From assembly GCA_037447655.1 (NCBI GenBank), contig JBBHKE010003155.1:259333-323332 (forward strand): a stretch of DNA of 64,000 bases, given 5' to 3'. A model generated the notes under the pieces. It was not told where the DNA came from. It made no database searches and was given only the letters and a program-made list of their open reading frames with translations. A program made the position numbers and the translations under genes. Positions 1 through 9,318 of this stretch are shown piece by piece. How positions within the stretch are numbered: the stretch's first letter is position 1; each line of letters begins with the position of its first letter. The stretch comes from Zygnema cylindricum. Taxonomy: Eukaryota; Streptophyta; Zygnematophyceae; Zygnematales; Zygnemataceae.

Positions 1-666
1 TGGTCTAACTAATACCAATACTTCTAAAATAAAGTTTTTTTAAGAAGGAAAGGAGAAGTTTATGCGACTTTGTGGTTTTTTTTTTAGTAACATTTATAAG
101 TCATTTTGTACACTAGGCATGTTAAAAACTCTGCCAATATTTAGAGAGTTTTTTCAACAGTGTCTTTTCTTTTACAATTGCAATTTTTGTTTTGTTTTTT
201 ATCGTTCTTTTTTTACTATAATTGTCTTAAATGGTCTCCTTGTTTTTGTCCTATGATTGAAAACTTGAATTTTACCTTTTCTTGTTTTTTTGGTGTTATT
301 GTATCTTCATATCATCTTTCCTTTGTTTTTCTGTTTTACCGCACTTTTTTTCAGTTTTTTCCTTCTTTTCTTCTATTATTAAATGTTCTTCAACTTTTCC
401 TTGTTTTATCCTTTTGTTATAATTTCTGTTCAATCTCTGACGCTTTTTTTATCCTATAGCTATAATTTCTTTTTACCTTTTCCTTCTAACGTTTCTGAAA
501 CTGTTTCCTTTTTGAAATCTTTATCCTTTTTTTTTAACGATTCATCGTTCCCTTAATTTGATGCTCCCCTTTGTTTTTTTTTTTTCAATCGATTTTCCTT
601 GTTCTAATCCCTTATTGTTCCCTTATTGTTTATATTATGTTTTTTTTTTGTTTTTCTTAAATACAG
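1..666. other. T-rich non-coding stretch at window edge
   Basis: This T-rich stretch holds only short shadow reading frames. It ends in a strong polypyrimidine tract and an acceptor (ATACAG) just before the first exon of the gene that follows. It is therefore probably intron of that gene, whose 5' exons would lie outside the window. Confidence 0.4.
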
Positions 667-1947
667 TTGCAATTGCAGTTTTTGTCGTAAATCACAAGGA
701 TTAAAACCAACGAATCAAATAATTCGTGAAGCTCTAGAAAAGGGGTTCAATAGCGCCCACGATTATTTAATTCATAAAGTGACAAAGGAGTCGTCCGAGG
801 ATATTGCAAAAAGAAAAGTTGGGAAAGGATGGGCAAGAGGAGGAGAAGTACTAGGAGGAGTAGGAGGAGGAGTAGGAGGAGTAGGAGGAGTAGGAGGAGT
901 AGGAGTAAGGGGAGTAGGAGTAGGATTAGAAGTAGAAGTAGGAGTAGGAGTAAGAGGAGTAGGAGTAGGAGTAGGAGTAGGAGTAGAAGTAAGAGTGGGA
1001 GGAGTAGAAGTAAAAGTAGGAGTAGGAGGAGGAGTAGGAGTAGTAGAAGAAGGAGAAGAAGTAAGAGGAGTAGTAGGAGCAGAAGTAGGAGGAGTAGTAG
1101 TAGGAAGAGGAGGAGGTGGAAAAGTTGTTGCTCTTTGTGCCTTAGGTTTGGGATCGTATACAGTTCAGAAAGGAAGGAGAACATGGAGGAGGAAGAAAGA
1201 AACATTTCAAAAAATATTTCAAGAGAAAGTATTTGAAGGAGAGGAATTTCAAGATGATTCTGTTGAGGAAATATTGGAGGAGGGACATAGTGAATTTGAA
1301 AATTCTGATACAGACAATTTAGATTTTGACACAGAGTTGGAGAGTGGAAGTGAGGAGGAAGGGGAGGAGGGAAGCGAGGATGAAGAGGAGGAGGAGATAG
1401 AGGATGAAGAAAATGGTTTTGAAGATAAAAAAATTGAATCTGAAACAGAGGAGTTGGAGGGAGACAGCGAGGTGGAAGAGGAGGAGATGGAGTTTGAACA
1501 AAATAGTTCTGAAGATATGGGTAGTGAGGAGGAGGAAAAGAATTTTCTTAGGAAAAGTGGACTGGAGAGTGAGGAAATTGTAGGAGAAGAGACATATGAT
1601 TTGAACAATTTAAAAAAAAATGAAAAAGATAGTGAAAAAATAACAAGTAAGGATGGGAAAACCCTATGGAAATATGGAAATAGTGCAGATTGTCCAATCA
1701 ATTTAGAAGAAGAAACTGAAGAGGAAGAGGAAGGAAATTCTGGACATGGAGAAGGTGGGAAGAAAAATATGGAGGAAGGAGGATTCGAAGAAGAGAAGGA
1801 GAAGAAAAGAGAAGAGTTTGATGAGCATTCGACATCCGAGGAAGAAGGAGGAATTGACAAAAAAAGGAGCTTTTTTTGGAGGAGATTAACAAACTCCAAA
1901 GTCTCGGTACGTCAAACTTCTCTCTCTCTCTCTCTCTCCCTCTCTCA

Positions 1948-2038
<91 letters not shown>

Positions 2039-5000
2039 GGAAAGAAAAATATCTCCTAATTCACTATGTTTAAACTGTGTTTAAACTTTGTCTGACTTTC
2101 TGTTTTTCCTTTTTTCTACAGGGTTGTGATTTTTTTGGACTTCCTTCAGGATTAGTGGACAATGGAGCTTTCAAAAAAGGTCTCGAATTAGCGATTGAAC
2201 AACCTTTTGACAAATTTGAGTTCAAAAAAATGACGCAAATGGTTTTTTTTAGAAGGAAAGTAATGAAACACAGAGAGACTCGATTTGGAGGGAGAGATGT
2301 TGTCACCAATAAATCGGCAATGTCTTATTTAGATACTTATCCTGGTAAGGTATTCATACTATATAAAGGTAAGGTAAGGTATTTATACTTTTTTTGACTA
2401 GAGAAAACGGAGGAAATTTTGATAGAGAGAGGTCTTTTTAATACGGAGGAGAGGGAGAGGGAGGAGAGAGAGAGGGAGGAGAGAGAAAGAGAGGAGCAAG
2501 GAATGTATCATGAAGGAGGATAATTGGGAAATCAATGGTTTATAACAAGATAGGAAAGGGAAATGGTGTGTGTGTGTGTGTGTGTTTTTTTATAAATTTT
2601 TGACTTGGGCGTTTGGAAAAAGTCATAATTATCGAATTCTTCTGCAGACAATATATAAACTCAAAATTTTAGTTTCCTTATGTCCTTTCCTCTTCCTTTT
2701 CTATTGTTTAGTTATATGTTGTAACCCTTGTAAGTTCGGATGTCTGAGAATAACCATCTTATGTGGTTTTTTTTTTTTTCTTTCTTTTGGCAACCTTTTT
2801 GCAGAGTTCAGATTTCTCTTCGAAAAGGAAACTGATCCTTTCAAACAACTCAAACTTTTAAGGGGCTTTTTCTTTTGGTTAGAGGTATTTATGTTTTTTA
2901 ACCATTTTTTTTTTTTTTTTTTCCCAAATTTAATTGCGTAAAAGGATTGCAACTGCAAATACAAAAACAATCCGGATGTAAACCTGGTTGAATATGTCAA
3001 AGTAAGACAGATTTTTTTTTTTTTGACTTCTGTTCTCACATTAATAAATACACATTTACAAGATCTCATCCTCAACAATTTTGTTCTAATTCTCTGTTCT
3101 CTATTTTCTTAATGCATAAACTGCATAAATAATGACACTCTATTTCTGTATTCAGTTCTCTGTTCTCGTAATGCTAAAAATGCACTACATCATGAAGTTT
3201 ATTTGTTTATTTATTTATTTTTGTTTTATTATCAGCATCATACAATGATAGGCTCCTATCAACCATGGCTTCAACGGAATGTGTCTGGAAAAACGGAAAC
3301 GGAAACTGGAACTGACATGGATTTCGAGTGCCTTCAAGTGAACGGTCCTGATTGCGAGGTTTGTAAACTCGTATCCATTCGAATACCATATTGTATGGAT
3401 TCTTTCCCTTTTTATTTTATTTTGTGAGCATGGCATCTCTGGTCATTGTTTTTGTAATGTTAGTAGTACTTTCGGCCAATGTTGACTATGGTTGACCACC
3501 GTTGACTATGGTTGACCAGAGTTGACTCTGGTTGACCAGAGTTGACTATGGTTGACTATAATTATTGGCAAGATTTGAATGCCTAAAAGAACTAGAAGAG
3601 TTAAGGCTGAAATTTTGTATGGCTCTCTCGAAAAAGTAGCAAGAGAAGTAGCAAAAAATGCATTTTAAAAGTATGGAAATCTGCACTAATACCAATTTGT
3701 AGCTATTTTTCCTCGTCCACCAGTCGAAAGCTTGTATTGATATATATTCCACTTAAGAAGATTTTCAAGTGACCTTCAGTTTAAGTCCAACTCATAAATT
3801 GACCATAGTGATTTTTGGAGGAAAAATGTTATGGTTCTAAAAGTGTTTCACGCATTCCCTTTTTTTTAAAAACGGGAAGTGATTATATCAGTTCACATTT
3901 CGTTTGTACTCTTCCGTTCTCACTATTGATCCACATTCCTTTAAGAATAACAAAATCGTTTCAATATGAGTATTGTTCGTTTTTTAGCATAGTTGTTCAC
4001 ACCGTTTAGTGCGAACGATTCAATCGCGACGAATTGTACGTATCGAACACATTGAACGTTTTGAAAAAATCGTAAAAATCGTTAATGAATTTTCGTCTGT
4101 ACTCTTCCGTACATGTAAACAAAAATTAATTTTACATATACCGCAGTTTGTAAGTTTCCGTACACTTTCCGTCTCCTTTCGTAATAGTCCGTACATTTTT
4201 GGTACAATTCCGTACATTTCCGTAAAATTGCTGTACAGTTTACCGGACAGAAAGTACTACGAAGTGCAACGTATCTTTTTGTCAAAGTCCGTACATTTCC
4301 CGTACAAAACTGTACAGTTTCCGTAAATTTTCCGTTCAGTTTACCGGACAGAAAGTACATCGCAATTTTTTGCGATTTTTTCAACAGTCACGAATTATAC
4401 GTAGCAATCAGAAAAAAAGGAAAAAATCGCACGATTTGAACAACAGCGTTTTTTAGTGTGAATAATTATATGTACTTTTCAGTTTAGTACACTCTGAATC
4501 ACCATTGGCGTTATTAACACTGATTGAGTCCCGTCTATTTTTGCTCACTAAACACAAAATATCATTATTAATATTACTTGTTTTTGTTGTAACATTAATT
4601 CTTATAGTGAGTCAAAATTGTCCACGTCATTCGAACCGGAAATTGAATTATTAGCACTTAAATAGCCCTCATACTAATTATTTCGTAACTCTAATAACAA
4701 TTCACAAGTGTATTTTTAAACACATATTTTTACTACATTTTACTTTCCAGCTGCCCAAAGGTCTATTTTTTTAAAACTGATTACATGGTCGTCACAGCAT
4801 TTACTAAAAAGGTATATAATTTATGGACCATAATGTGTTGTTTAACTACAAATCATGTTATCTTAAAAAAACCTTAACCCAAATTAGAATCCTAAGTAGA
4901 ATAAAGTTATTTAAAAGTTTACCCCTTGTACTTTATACAAGGTTATTTTTTTTCCTTTCCTTTCATTATTGTAATGTTATGTAAAAGAGTTGATATAAAA

Positions 5001-6404
5001 TAACTTTTTTTTATGAATTATGTTTGTAAATGTGTTATGTGAGGAGTTCCGTGTGTAACCAATAGCTGTGTTATGTATTTGGGATTTTTAAAAGTTTTGT
5101 GTTAGAATTTGAGGTGTTTTAATTTGTTTATTTGAAAACATAAGACTGCAAAACTGAAAACTGGCAACTGCAAACTAATAAGAGTGTGACATAAAAATAG
5201 TGCGACACTAATAAGAGTGTGACATAAAAATAGTGCGACAGAAAAATAGTGTGGTAGAAACAAAATAGTGTGGTAGAAACAAAATAGTAATGCAGAAATA
5301 GTGTAGTGTACATATATATGTATATATTTTATATGTATGTATATATATGTAAATATATAGAGGACAATATAACAATACAAGTTGCAAAATATGTTGGATG
5401 TTTGTTCATCCCTATTGCATATCAAAAGTACAATTATTTATCAGATGTGGAGGTTTTTTTGTCTTTTCTATAGGGAAGACGAATCGAACAGAAAATAATA
5501 ACAGTTTAAAGACGAAGTCATTGGAAAAAGTAGTCATCTCTATAAAAAGAATCCACGATAAAGGTCATGAGAAATCAGAGGAAAGTACTAATAGTCAGCA
5601 GATTGTGAAGACTTGAATTTTGAGGTGAAACAAGAAAGAAGAAGTCAGTAGGTTGAGAGAAAAAAACAGAAAGATTGGAGTTGAATAACTGAAATGAATC
5701 GTTATTATTGTTAATATCAAAAATTCGGTGCCAGTTTTTTTTCTTTTTTTGGCTCCTGAACAGAAAAAAACAGCGTTTGTGATACCAATCGTTTTTTTCT
5801 TAACGCTTTTTTGGTAAGGGACCTATATTAGAGTTAATAACACATACTGCATAAATAAACCCCACGATATATTCTTAAGGGTAGTAATGTTTTACGATGT
5901 CAGACTTGAAACAAAAACTGCTGGAGACTCACAATAGTTTGTTACTTACCAAACCCTAAAAAAGTACATAATATTCGACATTCTCGGCGAATATCCGGAT
6001 ATGTCCGAATATTTTTTCATTTTTTTTTACCAAAAAGTCAAATTTCATTGACGATCGATTATGGTATATTGAGTTCCCTTCCTTAGTCTAGATACTAAAA
6101 TCGTACCCAAACGGGAAGAAGTTGATCGTTTACAAATATCCACACTAATATCTGTATCATTTTTTTTTTTTCCGGGTCACAGGTTTTGGCAGAAGTGGTG
6201 AATCTCGATTCGTCCAAGGAACCTTCCGAAAAAAATAAAATTAAAGTAAAAATAGAGGAGGGATTGGAGCCCGATTTTCCTCATCCTTTTAGAGTGGATA
6301 ATGTTACGAATAAGGTGAAAGTCGAACCTGTTTCTTCCCCCAAAAAAGTTTTTCCTCCTCATATTAAAGTTAAAGAAGAACCAATTGACATAGACAACAG
6401 TTAA
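667..6404 (+). CDS. Unrecognised acidic, Cys-containing nuclear-type protein (5' partial)
   Basis: I do not recognise this protein. Six exons join in phase: 667-1906, 2122-2344, 2805-2884, 2945-3001, 3236-3358 and 6183-6404 (stop TAA). All junctions are GT-AG and the summed length keeps frame, giving about 647 residues after the first split codon. Exon 1 opens with a CNCSFC cluster and a short helical segment. It then crosses a GGAGTA repeat and a long Glu/Ser-rich acidic region. Exons 2-5 encode a compact-looking domain containing [51 protein letters not shown] and [11 protein letters not shown]. The final exon has three psi-K-x-E sites (VKIE, VKVE, VKEE) and ends in EEPIDIDNS, which looks like SUMO acceptor sites plus a possible SIM. 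The Cys pairs suggest metal binding, but the spacing fits no family I can name. The upstream start is missing. Part of exon 1 (about 829-1140) may be read in another frame or be intronic. Confidence 0.55.
829..1130 (+). repeat. Degenerate GGAGTA hexanucleotide array
   Basis: This is about 300 bp of (GGAGTA)n with scattered G-to-A changes. In the frame continuous with its flanks it encodes Gly-Val runs. In the frame opening at ATG 829 it encodes an Arg-Ser (RS) domain that stays open to 1236. The complementary strand gives only a poly-Leu shadow. Confidence 0.85.
1919..2034. repeat. (CT)n microsatellite in intron
   Basis: A CT-dinucleotide tract begins just after the donor GTACGT at 1907. It is pure from about 1951 to 2034. 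It lies in the 215-bp intron between exons 1 and 2 of the acidic-protein gene and helps form an unusually long polypyrimidine region. Confidence 0.95.
2405..2600. repeat. GAGGGA-rich and (GT)n simple repeats
   Basis: A purine run of GGGAGA/GAGAGA units (about 2440-2505) is followed by a short (GT)n at about 2565-2585. Both lie inside the 2345-2804 intron of the acidic-protein gene. No coding signal is seen here. Confidence 0.8.
3481..3560 (+). promoter_or_regulatory. Eight tandem 10-bp units, each with a W-box core
   Basis: Eight consecutive 10-bp units begin with GTTGAC followed by C or T (GTTGACTATG, GTTGACCACC and variants). Each contains TTGACY, the W-box core bound by plant WRKY factors, repeating once per helical turn on the same strand. 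The array sits about 120 bp inside the last intron (3359-6182) of the acidic-protein gene. The repeat is directly visible; a regulatory role is inference. Confidence 0.6.
3988..4448. mobile_element. Non-autonomous hAT-like element
   Basis: The element starts CATAGTTGTTCA and ends TGAACAACAGCG. These 12-bp imperfect termini share GTTGTTCA. It is flanked by the 8-bp direct repeat TTTTTTAG (3980-3987 and 4449-4456). Its interior, rich in CCGTACA and TTTACCGGACAGAAAG, is clearly homologous to the interior of the element at 44533-45354. No transposase frame is present. Confidence 0.65.
4488..4712. mobile_element. MITE, TACACCGTGAATCG-type family
   Basis: The left end reads TACACTCTGAATCACCATTGG. 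The right end reads AACTCTAATAACAATTCAC followed by AAGTGTA, roughly the inverse. The interior carries the family's 'cacgtcattcgaacc' block, also seen near 44100 in the opposite sense. It is non-coding and lies in the last intron of the acidic-protein gene. Confidence 0.55.
5174..5300. repeat. Tandem minisatellite, two unit types
   Basis: A unit of about 33 bp containing CTAATAAGAGTGTGACATAA is present twice. It is followed by two copies of a 19-bp unit (AAATAGTGTGGTAGAAACA). An AT-rich TATATG run follows at about 5310-5360. All of it is intronic. Confidence 0.8.
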
Positions 6405-6774
6405 TTTAACAACTAGAGGTTTAAAAAACACGACAATTCAAAGGAAAAAGAGAGGAGAACGAAAATTTGAGAAAACAATCAAAGGAGGCAAAAGGGTTTT
6501 TGGAGACGTTAAAGGAACTCGGTTGGAAAGGTGTGGAGGTTCCTCGGCTTTACTTTTTTTTTTTTTTTCGTTTTTTATAATTAATTTCTTGATTAATTTG
6601 TTTGTTTTTTGATTGGAGAGAAAAGTTTCAGTTCATATTTTGGCATTTGCATTGGCAAGTTTTCTGAAAGGGAGGGGAGGGGAGGGGGAGGGGAGGGAGG
6701 GGAGGGGAAAAGGGGGTGCGATGCATCTCCTGTGGACTTGAAGATATTTTTGTGATACAATTTGAAATTCCTTT

Positions 6775-6994
6775 TTGTACTATATCGTGATCGCTATTAG
6801 AGAAAATAAATATTTTTAGGGTAGGATTAATGTCAATTTTAATTCCAGTTCCCAATGACGGACTGGTTTTGAACCGTTTAAAGAATCAGGGTTAAGGAAA
6901 AATAGTTGGTGTTATTAACACTATTTTGTGGTCAGAGGGCAAAAGAAATGGGTACGGAATTAGTGTTATTAATGCTAATAGTGATTTACAGTGT
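6775..6994. mobile_element. MITE, TACACCGTGAATCG-type family
   Basis: The left end TATATCGTGATCGCTATTAG and the right end GCTAATAGTGATTTACAGTG plus TA are inverted relatives. The interior (ACTGGTTTTGAACCGTTTAA, then GTTAAGGA) matches the copy at 44018-44236. It is non-coding. Confidence 0.65.
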
Positions 6995-7474
6995 AATTTG
7001 AATTTTTTGATTTTTATTTTGAATTCCCATGTTTGATACGATTTCGATTTTGTGTTTTAAATCTATGGAATGAAGTCTTAATAAATGGCATGTTGCAAAA
7101 GATTTTTTTTTTTTTTTTGAACCTTAAAATTTTTATCTTTGTGAATTAACATTAGTTACATTTTGCAAATAGCGAAGGAGAAGGAAAAGAAGAAGAGCAA
7201 AAAAAGGTAAAAATAAAAAAACAAAACGGAGTGTCCAAAATTCAAATCCATTTTGGTAAATGTTTTCAAAATCAAGGTTAAAAGATTTCGAAGTCAAAAA
7301 TGATGCCAGGTAAAATTTTGACTTCCCTTATCTTTTCATTTTTGCTCGCATGTAAAGAACTTAGAAGTATTGCAATTTGGCTAATTGGAAAAAAAAAATG
7401 AAAGGTGTTTATTGGGATTTACTCGATTAACTCGAGTTTTTTATGCGTGTGTCTTTTTCTAATTCGAGGAAATA

Positions 7475-7661
7475 ATCCCAGTCCCATTGCTATTAGAGTT
7501 GATAACACTCAGTCTGTCGCGATTTTTTTTGGCATAAATTATGAGAAGTTTTAGGAAAAACTACATACGATATAAGGCACGTTTTCATCAAACTAATTTA
7601 GTATGTCCCTTTTTTTTCATTTACACTAATATATTTTGTGATAATGATTGACGGTGTAATT
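7475..7661. mobile_element. MITE, TACACCGTGAATCG-type family
   Basis: The left end CCATTGCTATTAGAGTTG and the right end TGATAATGATTGACGGTGTA are inverted relatives of the family termini. It has no coding capacity. The left boundary is uncertain. Confidence 0.5.
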
Positions 7662-8131
7662 GCAATCTCGTTAGAAAGGAAAAACGAATGAAAAGAAAGT
7701 TAATGGATTAATAAAGTTTCTCACCATATGCAATAATATGTGAGGAGGTTTCTATAAACAGTTACAGTTATTCTAGGAAGTTTTCAGGGAATATTTCATA
7801 ATGGAGTCTAATGATAGTCTTTCTGAAACCAGTGTTTGTATGCTTGTGAGGTTTCATTTTACGACCTTTTTTTTGTCCTTTTTTGGAGTTTGGACTGGAG
7901 CTAAGAGTCTGTCTATAGTCATAGACAACATTCATGGAAAGAAGATACCATGAGGGATTTGTTTCTGGATTGGGTGCTTTCATATTAGTGGTCATGTTTT
8001 TTTTCTCTTTGACTTATGAATTTAGATAGATCATTTGTCAATTTCTCTAGCTTTAGCGTTAAACATTTATTTGGGCAAACAAAAGCCGTTTAATTTTCTC
8101 AACGACTGCATAACTTTTTTTTTGATTGAAG

Positions 8132-8302
8132 GAACGAGCGAAAGTTATTGGTCCCACCCTCGATCGTGATGTCATGTTTAAAATAGAAAAGCACTTTGTT
8201 GAAAAAAGTAGTTTTGACTACCCCGGAAAAAGCAGTGGAATTCAAGTTATGGGCAGTGAAGCATTAAAAAAAACGATTCACAATGATTGCATTAAAGTCT
8301 GA
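8132..8302 (+). CDS. Possible terminal exon, unrecognised
   Basis: A T-rich tract and acceptor (TTGATTGAAG) precede an open stretch of 56 codons ending in TGA at 8300-8302. It starts ERAKVIGPTLDRDVMFKIEK and ends KKTIHNDCIKV. Its composition looks protein-like and not low-complexity, but it has no Met start, no firm upstream partner exon and no family I recognise. It could be the last exon of a small gene between 6.4 and 8.1 kb, or chance. Confidence 0.25.
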   Translation, partial: ERAKVIGPTLDRDVMFKIEKHFVEKSSFDYPGKSSGIQVMGSEALKKTIHNDCIKV

Positions 8303-9318
8303 TACAATGTTTTAAAAGAGAACAGTTTTGTTAAAATTCTCCTCTTCCATTCATAACTAGCCTCATCAGGCATCTTCCCAATAAGTGTTAACTTCACAGA
8401 AATCTCCACTAAAAGAGCAAAGTGACATCAAACCCCTTTTTTTTTTTTTTTGCGATAAGGCAGCAACTCATATCGTTGACAAGAATTTTATGAACAAAAG
8501 AGTATCAAGGCTTTCGTGGCTTTTCCATAACATTTTTAGCATTAATAATGGAAGTTACGAAATTTCGTTTCTACAGCCAATCAGAAGTCCAAGACTCCGA
8601 CAAGCGGAGGATATCCTTCAATTATCTGGCAGGATGGATAAGCCTCCGAGTGGTACAATTAAACATTTTGTTGATGTCAATAGATACAGCATTTTCAAAA
8701 CTTACAATAGCACGGTATATTAGTTTATTACCGCGTACAAAAAAAAATGTCACGGAAACTGTATTTCATTAAATCAATCTGACCTTCTGATTTGAATCAA
8801 GCTGTCGGTTTACGGCTTAAATAAGGCGCTAATCCTTAAAGAGATAAAATTGGTAAAATGAGTCGTGTGGACTTTGAAGTTGCTACTAAGGCGAAAACAA
8901 ACCCTCTTAAATAGTGTTTCATTAGCCATACCTTTTTGTATCCTTGTACAAAATGTAAAACACAACATTTATTTTTAGTGTAGTCATTCAATCAACTGCT
9001 GACACTTGTACACCTTCAAATAGAGAAACAGAATAGACAAAAAATTGACAACACTAAATAAACCTCCGAACTCTTGAAAGTTTGTTCGTATTTTGCTTTC
9101 ATCCTTTATTCATTTTGTACACATTGTGAACAATATCCAAAAACTCAATGGAACGGAACGGAACGGAAAAAGAACGGAACAAAATATGACTAGCAAAATT
9201 GGCCGACACTTTCGCATTTGAGAAGACTCTATCTTCACTTCTTGCATGTGACTATTTTATTTTTTTTGAATATTTTAGCTTGTGACGATTCTAAAAACTG
9301 TACTTGTTTCACACTAAT
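8303..9318. other. Intergenic, no firm gene
   Basis: Open frames of 112 and 74 codons overlap at 8385-8772, but neither shows a recognisable motif or convincing splice context. I see nothing else here. Confidence 0.4.

Larger units (their letters stand above)
6405..8131. other. Intergenic, with GGGGA tract and MITE remnants
   Basis: After the stop at 6404 this stretch holds a GGGGA purine run (about 6665-6712) and two MITE-family copies annotated separately. A short Lys/Glu-rich open stretch near 7172-7206 is flanked by possible splice sites. I see no recognisable gene. Confidence 0.5.

Noticed and set aside
747-1205. 152-codon minus-strand poly-Leu frame
   Set aside because: It is the complement of the GGAGTA array; a low-complexity shadow.
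5398-5616. Possible alternative terminal exon (…[12 protein letters not shown]…) in the acidic-protein gene
   Set aside because: Joined in the phase left by the preceding exon it meets a stop codon early, so it is not supported.
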